A stretch of 64,000 nucleotides of DNA from Dipteronia dyeriana (lineage: Eukaryota; Streptophyta; Magnoliopsida; Sapindales; Sapindaceae): the NCBI GenBank assembly GCA_032871835.1, contig CM065297.1:39805098-39869097 (forward strand), written 5' to 3'. Position numbers and translations under genes: made by a program. Below the pieces are notes generated by a model, which was not told the DNA's origin, did no database searches, and saw nothing but the letters and a program-made list of their open reading frames with translations. This document shows, piece by piece, positions 24,029-36,300 of the stretch (positions within the stretch are counted from its first letter, which is position 1; each line of letters starts with the position of its first letter).

Positions 24029-24082
<54 letters not shown>

Positions 24083-24679
24083 CATTGACAAAAAAAAAAA
24101 GCAAAATGTGCTTTGTTTTGGTTTTTGTCATACGTACAAAAGAAAAACAAAAGTGGTGGTTTTTGTTTTGGTTTTGCATAAGAGATAAAAAATTGGTTTT
24201 TGGTTTTGTGCTTGACGTTGATTTAAAGAGAAAAGTTTAAAAGAGTTTTGATAAAAAATATTGATTAATATTTTTATACTAGAATTGTTCTAGTTTTTGG
24301 AAACACATAGAAGAAAAAGTTTCTTCATTCGTTTTTCTCTACACCCTCCATCCTAAGTTTCTGAGAATTGTGACGCGCCTACACGCAGTTACTAGTCCCG
24401 GGAATAGCTAGGAAGATCAGTGGTACAGATCAGGAGCATATCGAAAAGTGAAGGAGCCTCCAAACGTTGGTATGATTCTTTTAATCTTCATTTTTTAATA
24501 ATGATTACAATTTCCTGTATTTACATATATATTTTATTAGTGTAATAATTAGTATATGTAGTATTTATTCCGAAAATAAATATGATCTCAAGTTCACTGG
24601 TCCCATATACAGATTACGATCTGTATAAAAGTTTTTAAAACCCATTTCCGTTGTGTGACTGGTGAACGGGGTTCCTACA
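22595..24679 (+). repeat. 5' LTR of the Copia element
   Basis: Runs TGTTAGGGTTTATGCC to GGGGTTCCTACA, 2,085 bases. It carries a long pure AT microsatellite at about 24030-24077 that is much shorter in the 3' LTR. A TTAATTAA-rich palindromic part lies near 23630-23760. Confidence 0.92.
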
Positions 24680-24681
24680 TT

Positions 24682-24693
24682 AGGTATCAGAGC
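24682..24693 (+). other. Primer-binding site of the Copia element
   Basis: AGGTATCAGAGC lies two bases after the LTR end. It differs by one base from TGGTATCAGAGC, the complement of the initiator methionine tRNA 3' end used by most plant Copia elements. Confidence 0.85.
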
Positions 24694-26227
24694 TAGTTTT
24701 ATTTTCAGAACATGAAATTGTTTTCTATGCTCCTTTATGTAGGATTGTGTAGACACGATTTAAATTGACTGTATGATGTTTTTGTATGTATATTAAATTT
24801 TTTAATTTACCAAAACATGATTTATCGTTAGTTATATGGTGCTGTGGATTTAAGGTTTATGGGTTGTATTTTTTTTTTTATTTTTTTTGTAATTGTATTA
24901 AAAAAAATTGTAACCTATATTGAAGATCTGGAAAAATCGTGAAGAAGGATTCATGAGATGAATCGGAGTGACCTGAAGAGACTGGAAGACTCGAAAATTA
25001 CAAGAAGACCAAGGAATGCCTTTTGGGGTATTTTTGTAATTTTATATTACAATTTTTTTTAGGTTTAATAATCCACAGTACTCGGTCAATTCATATATGC
25101 TTTATATTATGTGATGATAAAAGCAGTGTCATGCATACATATGTCATTTAGATTAGAAGTGCATACACAACTATATTTGATATATCATACATGCATCATA
25201 GCCTGATATTTTATGTATTTTTTTAATGTGATTAAAATGGGTAAATATATAAATTGGCTATAAAAATGGGATTAGTTTTTTAATTGTTAAAAAACTTGGT
25301 AATTATCATTAATATTAATCTAGTTATTAAAGGGTTTAATAAGTTAGATTAATAGGGTCATTTATAGTAATTATGATTAATTTGATTAATTGCCTAATTA
25401 TAAATGAACCGAATATTGTGTTAGAGTTTTAATAGTTAAAACTTGGTAAACATTTTCATAATAATCTGAGCTTAGTAAATAATTTACAAAGGCTTAGATT
25501 ATTCACTAATATACTAGATTTTTAATTGTTAAAAATCATTAATAATTTATTAGTTAATTAGAACTTGTTTCTAATAATGAATTAGTTAATGCACTAGATA
25601 ACTTGATTAAAGTTAGCCGTTTGATCCTAGAGTCTAGGTGCATGAACGGATAATAGAAAACCCTAGTTTTAAAATAGTGAGTGGAAGAGGGATATATAAC
25701 ATATATATCCCGCGGTCTCTATCATTAGTTCAAGACCGTGAGATCCGAGTGGGGGACTCGTGACGGCTTTGTCTTCGTCCTCCCTAAGGAGGGTTTCCAC
25801 AAAGATCAATACCAAGGTTGACTTTCTAATGGATAGGATTTCTGAGGGTATTTCGGGATTGACCGACCATAAGGCGGCAATTCTCGAGTTAAGCTCGTGA
25901 GATCTGAAATGGTGGGTTACACTCACGAAGGTTTTGATTAAGTTTGTTAATTAAAACCTGACTGAATAAACGATGGTTGAATGATATGTAATAAGAGTTA
26001 TTCTTGAATAACATTTGAATGAGAATGTCTCTGTCCAACATGCAAAGATTTGACCGACCCTAAGACGGTACTTTTTTGTGGTATGTTGGATTGTCGTGGT
26101 ATAGTAACTATTTTTTAGGGTAGTTCTAGTTCGTTAAACATGTTCATGCATCATGTTTAAATTTATACCAAAGCACCCGCACTTGTTTTAAATAAATGGC
26201 TGAATGAATGTTTTATTTATTTCAGCA
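24694..26227 (+). other. Long untranslated leader of the Copia element
   Basis: About 1.5 kb of AT-rich, non-coding sequence before the gag start. A GACCGACC(A/C)TAAG motif occurs twice (about 25860 and 26051). No protein-coding potential is recognised, including the minus-strand frame at 25669-25926. Confidence 0.55.
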
Positions 26228-27050
26228 ATGTCTTCTGCATTACTTCAAATTCTTGCAAACGAAAAATTAACTGGTGATAACTACACAAAGTGGAAACTTA
26301 ATATTAATGCAATTTTGGTCACCAAAGACCTCAAGTTTGTACTTACGGAGGAATGTCCTCCAGCGTCTATTGCCAATGCCACACGAACTGTTCATGAGGC
26401 ATACCAGCGATGGGTCTCATCTGATGAGAAGGCCCGAACATATTTGTTGGCATCTATAACAAACGTGCTTGTCACAAAGCACGAAGCAATGATTTCAGCA
26501 TTTGAAATCATGGAGTCATTGCAAGCTATGTTCAGGCAGCCTTCTGAGCAAAAGCGACACGAAACTGTTCATTCTGTTATGCTCGCTTGCATGAAGGAAG
26601 GAACGTCAGTTCGGGAACATGTCCTTAGCATGATGTCCTACTTAAACACGGCAGAAGTCAATGGCGGGCCATTGACGAGCCCAGTCAAGTGAAGATCATA
26701 CTGACGACTCTTTCGAAGAGTTTCGATCAGTTTAAGAGCAACTACGGGATGAACAAGTTAAAGTTTAGTCTTACACAATTGCTCAATGAGCTTGCTACAT
26801 TTGAGTCTTTTTTTAAGGACAATAAGGGAAAGACCGGTGAGGCAAATGTTGCTGAACCATCTTCCTCCTCAATTAATAAAAAGAGGAAGAGGTATGCTGG
26901 GAAGGCGAAGGGTAAGCCCAAACCCAAGAAAACCCAAAGTAAAAAGAAAGGCACCTCCACTGACCAAGACAAAGGAAAATGTTTCCATTGTAACAAGGTA
27001 TGGCACTAGAAGAGGAACTGTCCTCAGTACCTAGAGGAGGTAGCCAAGAA
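26228..27050 (+). pseudogene. gag of the Copia element
   Basis: The ATG at 26228 starts MSSALLQILANEKLTGDNY. The plant Copia gag signature follows: YTKWKLNINAIL, FVLTEECPP, ARTYLLASITNVL, GTSVREHVLSMM. It is open to a stop at 26690-26692. A change of frame continues with FDQFKSNYGMNKLKFSLTQLL, a Lys-rich basic region and a CX2CX4HX4C zinc knuckle (CFHCNKVWH then RNC at 26980-27021). A stop lies inside the knuckle at 27007-27009. Confidence 0.88.
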
Positions 27051-28751
27051 GAAAAAGATGAAAGGTAAATATGATTTACTTGTTCTTGAATCTTGTTTAG
27101 TGGAAGATGATTCTTCACCCTTGATAGTTGATTCAGGGGCCACTAATCATGTTTGTTCTTCTTTACAGTGGACTGATTCTTCGACGCAGCTAGAGAAGGG
27201 AACCTTCTCAATACGTGTGGGGTTGGGGGATGTCGTATCTGTCAAAGCAGTGGAAGCAATAAGATAGCAATTTTGTAATAATAATAGTTTTTTATTATTA
27301 AACAATGTTTTTTATATTTTTTTATTTACATGGAATTTGATTTCTGTTTCTAAGTTGTTATAACAAAAATATTATGTTTCTTTTAATAATAAGTTTGTTG
27401 TTATTGGAAAAAATGGTCTGACTATTGGTTCAGGAATTAATGAAAACAATTTGTATGTTTTAAGGCCGTTAATACATACTACACTGCTCAACACCGAAAT
27501 GTTTAAGGTTGAAAACCCAAAAACTAAACGAAATAAGATTTCTCCAGATAATGACAAGTATCTCTAGCATCTAAGGCTTGGTCATATCAACCTTGACCGG
27601 ATAGACAGACTAGTAAAAAGCAGACCTTTAAGTGAGTTAAAGGTTGGCACCTTACCTGTCTGCGAATCTTGTCTAGAAGGTAAGATGACTAAGAGACCTT
27701 TTACTGGAAAAGGGCTTAGAGCTAAAGAACCGCTAGAGCTTATACATACAAAAGTCTGCGGACCGATAAATGTTAAAGCTAGGGGTGGTTATGAGTATTA
27801 TGTCACATTTATAGATGACTACTCAAGATACGTATACGTCTACCTGATGCAACGAAAGTCGGAAACATTTGAAAAGTTTAAAGAATTTTGAACTGAAGTT
27901 GAGAATCAATTAGGTAGGACTATCAAGTCACTACGATCGGATAGTAAAGGTGAGTACCTTGACCAAGAGTTTGAAGACTTCACGGCTGAGCATGGGATTG
28001 TATATCAACTCACAGCTCTCGGTACACCTCAACAAAATGGTGTAGCGGAGAGAAGAAATAGAACCCTGATGGAAATGGTGAGATCTATGATTAGTTTCTC
28101 ATCATTACCAAATTCATTTTGGGGATCTGCGTTACAAACAGCGGCATACATTTTGAATGTAGTGCCATCCAAATCTGTTTTTAAGACTCCCCTAGAGTTG
28201 TGGAATGATCGTACAGCTAGTTTACGACATTTTCGCATATGGGGGTGTCCAGCACAAGTGCTGAAGAACAGAACTAGAAAGCTAGACTCCAAGTCTGTTG
28301 TCTGCATGTTTATAGGATACTCCAAGGAGACCAGAGGTGGACACTTCTATAGTCCCGAAGACAACAAAGTATTTATATTGACAAATGCAACATTTCTTGA
28401 GGACAATTATATTAGTGACCATAAACCTCATTCTAAGATTGTATTAAATGAGTTTGAGTCTGTTGAGACTAGTGCTTCATCAACAAGAGTTGTTGATCCA
28501 CAAACATCTGAGAGTCAGATGGTTCCAGATCAGGATACACTACCACCTAGACGTAGTGAGAGGGTTGTGAGACAACATGGACGCTATTTAGGTATAGGTG
28601 AGGGACAAGGTGTTGTCTTTATTGATAGTGTGGATGATCCGTTGACATTTCAGAATGCAATGGAAGCTCTTGATAAAGAGGAATGGCTTAAAGCCATGAA
28701 TCTCGAGATAGAATCCATGTACTCTAGCTCAGTTTGGGATCTTGTAGACTA
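27051..28751 (+). pseudogene. Protease and integrase of the Copia element
   Basis: The protease active site LIVDSGATNHVC is at about 27121-27156. The frame is lost at 27267 and an AT-rich stretch follows. The integrase resumes with the HHCC zinc domain (HLRLGHINLDR, then CESCLEG near 27660). In the core, the first catalytic Asp is Lys (IHTKVCGP, where IHTDVCGP is usual). The second (LRSDSKGEY) and Glu ([11 protein letters not shown]) are kept. A stop falls at 27889-27891. The 28069-28752 frame covers the integrase C-terminus and the linker to RT. The Asp to Lys change would abolish strand transfer. Confidence 0.88.
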
Positions 28752-29734
28752 ACCGAATGGGGTAAAACCCACAGGGTGTAAGTGGATCTACAAGAGAAAG
28801 AGAGGAGTAGACGGGAAGGTAGAGACCTTCAAGGCAAGGCTAGTGGCCTAGGGTTATACCTAGAAAGAGGGGGTCGATTATGAAGAGACCTTCTCGCCAG
28901 TAGCCATGTTTAAGTCTATTAGGATTCTCTTATCCATTGCTGCCTATTTCGATTATGAAATTTGGAAAATGGACGTCAAGACTGCATTCTTGAATGGAAA
29001 TCTTGATAAGAGCATCTATATGATGCAACCAGAGGGATTCATGTCTCCAGATCAAGAGCAAAAGGTTTGCAAGCTGCAAAGGTCCATCTATGGACTTAAG
29101 CAAGCATCTAGATCTTGGAACATTAGGTTTGATGATGTGATCAAAACCTATGGCTTCGAGCAGAACGTCGATGAGCCTTATGTCTACAAGCGCATCATTG
29201 ATAAAAAAGTAGTTTTCTTGGTCCTATACGTAGATGATATCATACTCATTGGGAATGATGTGGGAGTGTTGTCTGATGTAAAGAGCTGGCTTGGCTGGCT
29301 AGCCAATTCCAAATGAAAGATTTGGTAGAGGCAAGTTATGTTCTAGGGGTCCAACTTATAAGGGATCGTAAGAGCAAACTTATAGCATTGTCTCAGGCAT
29401 CATATATCGACAAGATTCTTATGCGATTTACGATGCAGAACTCCAAGAAAAGGTAATTTACCTTCTAAGCATGGGGTTCACTTGTCAAAGGAATAGTGTT
29501 CTAAGACACCTCAAGAAGTTGAGGATATGAGACATGTACCCTATGTATCGGCAGTAGGTAGTCTCATGTATGCTATGTTATGCACGAGACAAGACATCTG
29601 CTATGTAGTGGGAGTAGTCAGCAGATATCAGTCCAACCCAGGATTGAATCATTGGGTTATTTTCAAGAATATTCTCAAGTATCTTAGGAGAATGAGAAAT
29701 TATATGCTAGTGCATTCCGGACAGGATTTGATCC
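28752..29734 (+). pseudogene. Reverse transcriptase and start of RNase H of the Copia element
   Basis: Directly follows a stop at the end of the integrase linker. RT motifs in order: GCKWIYKRKRG, FKARLVA followed by a stop, KMDVKTAFLNGNL, IYGLKQASRSW and the catalytic LYVDDIILIG near 29221-29250. A frameshift near 29300 destroys the next 200 bases. The frame recovers at 29527 (YVSAVGSLMYAMLCTRQDI) and runs to GQDLI, where the nested LTR begins after its GATCC target. Confidence 0.88.
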
Positions 29735-32359
29735 TGAAAATACAAACACGGTTAAATGCTCAAGGCTAACCTAGAGGGGGGGGGGGGGGAATAGGTTAGA
29801 CGCCTTTTTCGACTCCCTTAGAAACAAACAAAGTTTGTCCCTTTAGATTGTTTGTATCACAATATATATATTAATTAAAGACACTAAATCAATATATAAA
29901 ACAAGTAAAGTGTGATACAAACAAGTAATTGTAACACATATACAATCTATATTATAGAAAGAAAGTCAACTTACATAAAGAGTTCTATCCATAGTATTCA
30001 AATAACAAAAACAAATACAAATTCTAGAGAAATAGGGATAGAGAGAAGTTGACACAAGATATAACGTTGTAACCTCTGAATAGGAAACATCCACGGGTTA
30101 GCAACCACCGGCAAACAAAATCCACTAGTAGATAAGACAAGTACAATCTCTCAAGTGACCCCTTCACCTAGAAACTATCCTCATATCCTACTCATGAAGA
30201 TGTTGCCCTCATGCTCAACAATCCGAGGCCTCACACCTCTTGTCAAGACTTCCTCGCTCACCTTATCGGATCCTCATGACCCAAGGCAAGACTTCTTGCT
30301 CAACTATCCGAGTCCACCTAACTCTAGTCAAGACTTTCTCGCTCACCTATCCGGATCCTCACGACCCTAGGCAAGACTTCTTGCTCGACTATCCGAGTCC
30401 TCCCGACTCTAGCCAAGACTTCATTGCTTGACAATCCAAGGTCTCACACCTCTTGCCAAGACTTCTTGCTCAACAACATAGGTCTCACACCTATTGTCAA
30501 GAATTTCTTCGCACAAGGTATCTAGGTGATCATGAATGCAAAATGCAAACAAGCACACAACATAGAATGCTATAATCAACACATCCTATGGAAAATACTA
30601 GACATGAGCATGAATGCACAAATCAAATGTAGTCTAGTCAATCATGCATGTTTAAATCATCTAGATCATGTAAGATAAGTTCAACATTAATCACAACCTA
30701 GATACATGCATAGATCTAAACTTGAATCGCAAGATATGTGCAATTAATCACAAAATCAAGTTTAAATCACACAAACTAAAACATGCTAAAATCATATGAC
30801 AAAGTCATTTAGATTTAAGCTAAAGTTCTAGAGCATATTCCTAATCATAGATTCAACAAAAACACATGAATAGCTCAAAAGAACATAAGCACATGTATGA
30901 ATGTGAGAATTCTGCTAAGAGAGCCTAATACATCTGAGGAACTATTTTTCACAAAATCAATCAATCAAAGATCATCAAATAGTCCTAGAATCAAAGCTAG
31001 TACAATACAATTCCAAACATGTGAAAACATAGGCAAAATCAAAACCTAAATCAACATGTATGATTTCAATTGAGACTCAACCTAGCTTTAAAAGAGTTCA
31101 AAACTCAAATCAAAACACTTACAATATACATATATAAGTTGAAGAAGAAAACCCAAGGAAATTGACCAAGTTTTAAAAGAAACTTTGAGAGAAAATCAAT
31201 ACCTTAGTTGATTTAGGTGCAATCCCGTTTTTGTGTGTTTAGACTCCAAAAAAGCAATAACGCTCACTCAAACCTTCATAGAAAAGATGAAGGATGAATA
31301 GACAAACACTCTCAACTTTGAATCACTCAAATCGGAGTTCAAATGAAGAGGTTATGGTGTTTGGAAGATGAGAAAATGTAGAGAGAAAAATTATGCAAAT
31401 AAGTTTTAATTTCTTCTTAAAATATAATGTGAGAGAGAAAGAGAATATAAATGAGAGGGAATGAAAGAAGCCAAAACACAAAAATGACCTTCTTTGTTAT
31501 TGCTTCCTCGAGATGGCATGTGGACATCTCGGGGCAGCAAGGTGTTGCAGCCGAGATGGCCACGCGCCATCTCGGGCTTCCACCAGAGAATGGCCTTTGG
31601 CCATGGTGCAATTCCCTTGCACTCCCTTCGCGTTCTTCGACCGTTCTCCGGCCTCCAAACTCGGAATTTGAATCCGTTTATGGATTACAAACCGTAACTC
31701 TCACACGAACATGGACATATAAGATACTCAACCCAGAAAATAATAATTCGACTCAATATACGAAGACGAAGACAATGTATTCAACATGAGTTGAATGTGT
31801 AGTATCTTTTAACTTAGAACTTAAAATCAATAGTATGAGTAACCGAAATGACCGGAACTCAATCAAGAATGATTTAAGACTAAATTCAAGTTCAATATCC
31901 ATGTTATACAAACATATACACACACAAACACAATTCACACTAGAATGCAAACTACATAGAGATAGTCTTCAATCATGCATTTTCCAAAACATGTTATTTC
32001 CATACCAATGCATGAGCATTCATCCTCAAGTGTGTGAATGTGTTATACATGGTACATAATGATGTAGGGACACATATGAATGAATTGTATGTGTGTGCCT
32101 ATAATGGTGCACAACGATACAGGGACACAAATGTATGAATTGTGTGTGTGTGCCTAAGCCTTGTAAAAGAAAGATAAGATCTTAGTATACCTTCGTAGAA
32201 TAAAATTGCATCCTTTCTCTTAGAAGACTTTGAACTTGCTTTTACTTGTTGTTCATTCTTCTTTGAAGCTTGAATCATCATGAATCTAAATAACTAAATC
32301 ATTACAAGTAAACATCATTTTGATATAGAATTATTGCCAACACAAACTAAAGCCTAACA
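29735..32359 (-). mobile_element. Solo LTR 1, SIRE-type Copia, reverse orientation
   Basis: A 2,625-base unit from TGAAAATACAAACACGG to AAGCCTAACA, bounded by perfect 5-base duplications GATCC (29730-29734 and 32360-32364). Removing it with one duplication rejoins the Copia RNase H in frame (GQDLI with PLGYTDFDI). In its own orientation it ends with CCTATTCC-polyC-TCTAGG, like plant SIRE-type LTRs, and carries the CCGTGGATGTTTCC block also seen in the other two SIRE-type LTRs here. It holds a run of 12 or more G (about 29775-29788), a degenerate ~60-base tandem repeat (30205-30470) and a GC-rich double hairpin at 31506-31577. No internal coding region is present. Confidence 0.85.
30205..30500. 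repeat. Degenerate tandem repeat inside solo LTR 1
   Basis: Units of roughly 50-65 bases repeat CAAGACTTCNTGCTCAACNATCCGAGTCC with variation about five times. The overlapping open frames here (30155-30370, 30240-30431) are products of this repeat, not genes. Confidence 0.7.
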
Positions 32360-32364
32360 GATCC

Positions 32365-32848
32365 CGTTAGGATACACGGATTTTGATATTCAGTCAAACA
32401 GGAATTTTAGAAAATCCACGTTTGGATCAGTATTCACCCAGGGTGGTGGAGCCATTGTGTGGTGAAGTATCAAGAAATCTTGCATTACTGACCCTACCAT
32501 GGAAGCCGAATATGTAGCTGCTTGTGAAGCTACTAAAGAGATTGTTTGGCTCCGTAAGTTCTTGAGTGATCTGGAAGTTGTTCCAGACCTGGGTAAGCCC
32601 ATTACACTTTATTGTGATAACAGTGGTGCTGTGGCTAATTCCAAAGAACCAAGAAGCCACAAGAGAGGGAAGCATATAGAAAGAAAGTATCATCTCATAA
32701 GACAGATAGAGCAGAGAGGAGATGTGATCGTCACCAAGATAGCCTCACAAGACAATCTTGCTTATCCATTAACGAAGACATTACCGGCTAGAGTGTTTTC
32801 GGGTCACCTAGATGGTCTAGGGTTACGAGACATTCCTCACATGCTTTA
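32365..32848 (+). pseudogene. RNase H of the Copia element (right part)
   Basis: Continues the RNase H after the nested LTR: YTDFDIQ, KSTFGSVFTQGGGAIV, a stop near 32461, then TMEAEYVAACEATKEIVWL, LYCDNSGAVA and HKRGKHIERKYHLIR, ending in a stop at 32847-32849. The Asp and Glu positions of the Copia RNase H (DFD, EAEY, CDNSGA) can be seen. Confidence 0.88.
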
Positions 32849-32863
32849 GTGCAAGTGGGAGAT
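32849..32863 (+). other. Polypurine tract of the Copia element
   Basis: TGCAAGTGGGAGAT immediately precedes the TGTTGGGG start of the 3' LTR, the expected position and form for the plus-strand primer. Confidence 0.8.
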
Positions 32864-34896
32864 TGTTGGGGATTATGCCCTAAGCATGTAATTTGTAAAT
32901 GGATTTATGAAGTAAATAAAAAGAAAGATTCAATTCATTCTTGTTATGTTATTTATTTTATAAACTTGTGCATATATTAACATCCTGGATTGCCGGATGT
33001 AATCTCGAACTGTGTATATGAGTGTCATATACGGATGGATACAGTAAGAGGCGTGCAATCTAAAGAGTCCATAGATAGTAAATAATGCTGGGTACTTTAT
33101 TTGTGGTTAATCTATAGTTGCGGTCCATTCCGTAATGTACAGTGATTTTATCATGAATCATTCATATGAGATATGAGAATTGAGGCACCTTGTTGATGTG
33201 ATCATATAAGACTGGGTCATGATCTATATGAATCTCACACCAAGATCCGTTTACTGATGAGATTCATATATGTATCAACTAATGATGGCTATATGCGAGT
33301 GATATTAATCCTGAGTGTCTTATCCACTCCTTCATGTTAGATCGTGGCCTTTGATATACCATGGGTGAGGTCAGATGCATTTCCTGATCAATATACTCCG
33401 TATGTTGGGATTACGGTTTGGCTTGTGGTTGTGAAGGTTTGTACACAATAGTGGAATCCACTCCTTCTTGTGAGAAGTATATGGTACTTCCCTTAAGGGT
33501 TGATTCGGGGCTTGGACAATATGAGCGCTCTCCTAATTTCGTGAGAAAATAGGATTTATTGTCCATTAGAGAATCAATGGTAATTAAAGAATATATGTAA
33601 TTAGAGGGGTATAACGGACATTATGACCAAGCTCTAATTATGAACTACTGTGGAGGATCACACCATATGTAATAGCTATATCGATGGACACCGAGGTTTA
33701 TCGGTCTGTGTAAAAACGTCTGCAGTTGAGAGAGTGCAGCTTTGGGTTTTTAGTGGAATAACACCGGAGTTAATAATCAAGAAATATTAATTAAAGAGTT
33801 TAATTAATGATTCCGATGATTATTGGAGCTCAAAATATTGTGGATCCATTAGGTCCCTTTGTTATCCCGATCGATTTAGATAACAAGGGTCACAGTTAAT
33901 TAATTGAATTGTCCAATTAATTGTGTTACGAAAGTGACACGTATTTATTCGGGAATTAATTAAATAATGAGATTATTTTATTAATGAATAATGGTGATTT
34001 AATAAATTAAATAATGATATTATTTAATTATGTTATTGATCACTAAATGGAGGGTGTATGTTGATATTTATTTTTGAATAAAATAAGATAATTTGATTAT
34101 TTTATTTTTTTAATTTAATATTTAATTTTTGAATTTAAATAGTTTGAATTCAAATAAAATCAAATTAAAGATATGAGATATTTTTTATTTGAAGGATTTT
34201 AAAAATCAAATATAGATTTAATCAAATTTTTAAATATTATATATAAGATATATTTTATTTAAAAAAAAAGAGTGTTGTGCATGAAAACGCATAGCTCATA
34301 TATATGTATATATATAGACAAAAAAAAAAGCAAAATGTGTTTTGTTTTGGTTTTTGTCATTGGTACAAAAGAAAAACTAAAGTGGTGGTTTTTGTTTTGG
34401 TTTTGCATGAGAGACAAAAAGTTGGTCTTTGGTTTTGTGCTTTACGTTGATTTAAGAGAAAAGTCAAAAAGAGTTTTGATAAAAAATATTGATTAATATT
34501 TTTATACTAGAATTGTGCTAGTTTTTGGAAACACATAGAAGAAAAAGTTTCTTTATTCGTTTTTCTCTACACCCTCCATTCTAAGTTTCTGAAAACCGTG
34601 ACGGGCCCATACGTAGTTACCCGTCCCGAAAATAGATAGGAAGATCAGTGGTACAGATCATGAGCATATCGAAAAGTGAAGAAGCCTCCAAACGTTGGTA
34701 TGATTCTTTTAATCTTCCTTTTTTATTATTGATTTATTTACATACATATTTTATTAGTGTAATAATTAGTATATGTAGTATTTGTTCCGAAAATAAATAC
34801 AATCTCAAGTTCACTGATCCCAGATACAGATTACGATCTGTATAAAAAATTTTAAAACCCATTTCCATTGCGTGACTGGTGAACTGGGTTCCAACA
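32864..34896 (+). repeat. 3' LTR of the Copia element
   Basis: Runs TGTTGGGGATTATGCC to GGGTTCCAACA, 2,033 bases, colinear with 22595-24679. Most of the length difference is the shorter AT tract (about 34298-34316). The 34272-34496 open frame has no counterpart of similar length in the 5' LTR and is not considered a gene. Confidence 0.92.
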
Positions 34897-35343
34897 CTTT
34901 CCTGAACAAAGCAAAGGCGGTGATAGCTACCTATGCTTTGATGATCAAGTTCCCAACTGAATGGGGGGTAGGAACAACAAAGGGTCGCAGGAGATGGCCA
35001 GAAGAGCTAATCTCTGAGTTTACAAATACATCGATAATAATGAGCACCAAGTATGTACCTTGACTCAACTAGATCAAATCAAGCAAGAAGGATCAATGTT
35101 GTTCAAGTTCGATCCAAAGGAAGAACCGGAGACATCAAAAAGTGAACAAATAGAGGTGGTCTTAAAGAAAAATGAACCGGATAAGAATATCAAAATTGGG
35201 TCAAATTAGAAGAAAAGGTTAAGCTAGATCTTATTGATTTGCTAAGAGAATACAAAGATGTGTTTGTATGGAGTCATGAAGACATGGTGGGGATAGATGC
35301 CCGAGTAATATCACATCATCTGGCAGTGGATCTAAATGTGTAA
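34897..35343 (+). pseudogene. Protease C-terminus and linker of Retand-like copy C (right of the Copia insertion)
   Basis: Resumes with the CTTTC duplication and the FLNKAKAVIATYALMIKF motif, completing the fragment at 22461-22594. The acidic linker continues through frameshifts to the EYKDVFVWSHEDM motif at about 35247-35290 and a stop at 35341-35343. Confidence 0.8.
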
Positions 35344-36300
35344 CCTGTAATACAAAAGAGGAGATCTTACAACCTCGAGAGAAGTTGGGCAATCAAGCAA
35401 GATGGAGAAGTTACTCGATGTGGGGTCGATCAAAGAAATCAACTACTCTCAGTGGGTAGCAAATGTGGTTTTGGTCCAAAAGAAGAATGGCCAATGGAGA
35501 ATGTACGTGGACTTCACGGATTTGAACAAGCCCTGCCCAAAAGATAGTTTTCCACTTCCAATAATAGACCAACTGGTCGATGCTACATTAGTTCATGAAT
35601 TACTCAGTTTTATGGATACTTATTCGGGATACAATCAGATGTGGATGAAGAAAAAACAGCATTCACAACTGATCAGGACTTGTACTGTTATACAGTAAAG
35701 CTCTTTGGGTTAAAAAATATCAGGGCAACATATCAAAGATTGGTCAATAGGATCTTCGCTCGTCAAATAGGAAGAAACATGGAAGTTTACATAGATGACA
35801 TGTTAACCAAAAGTGTCTCGGCAGACAAGCACGCTTCGGACCTGAGTGAAACATTCGATATCTTGAAAGATATCAGATAAAGTTAAATCTGAATAAGTGC
35901 CTATTTGGGGTTCCTTCAGAAAGGTTCCTTGGTTTCCAAGTTCACCAGAAGGGAATCGAAGTGAATCCCGAGAAGATCCAAGCCCTTCAAAAAATGACTT
36001 CACCAAAGACTTTAAAGGAGGTACAACGCCTGATAGAATGCTTAGCTTTCTTAGGTGAGTTTATCTTGAAAGCCACAGATAAATGTGCCCATTTTTTCAA
36101 AGTGATCAAAAAGGGGAAGGGACTTGAAATGAATGAAGAGTGTGAACAAGTATTCCTGAGGATCAAAAAATACTTAGATCAGGCTCACATCCTCTCAAAA
36201 CCAAAAATGGGAGAGATACACCACCTGTACTTGTCCCTTACAGAGATAGCAGTAAGCTTGGTTCTAGTCAGAACAGAAGACAGAATATAGGTCAGTGTAC
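35344..36300 (+). pseudogene. Reverse transcriptase of Retand-like copy C
   Basis: The only copy in the array with a complete RT. Motifs in order: KLLDVGSIKEINY, WVANVVLVQKKNGQWRM, DLNKPCPKDSFPLP, FMDTYSGYNQM, a frameshift near 35640, TTDQDLYCYTVKLFGLKN, RNMEVYIDDMLTKS (catalytic YIDD at about 35790), a frameshift near 35880, then GFQVHQKGIEVNPEKIQAL. It would copy element RNA into DNA, but cannot in this state. Confidence 0.88.

Larger units (their letters stand above)
22595..34896 (+). mobile_element. Ty1/Copia LTR retrotransposon with a solo LTR nested in its RNase H
   Basis: Two LTRs (22595-24679 and 32864-34896) bound an internal region in Copia order: gag, protease, integrase, RT, RNase H. 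Target duplication CTTTC is perfect (22590-22594 and 34897-34901). The primer-binding site resembles the initiator-Met type (GGTATCAGAGC) and a polypurine tract (GTGGGAGAT) precedes the 3' LTR. Without the 2,625-base nested LTR the element is about 9.7 kb. I count about 19 differences in the first ~270 aligned LTR bases, so it is not recent. All reading frames are broken. Confidence 0.93.

Noticed and set aside
30155..30431. Overlapping repetitive frames
   Set aside because: Generated by a degenerate tandem repeat within solo LTR 1.
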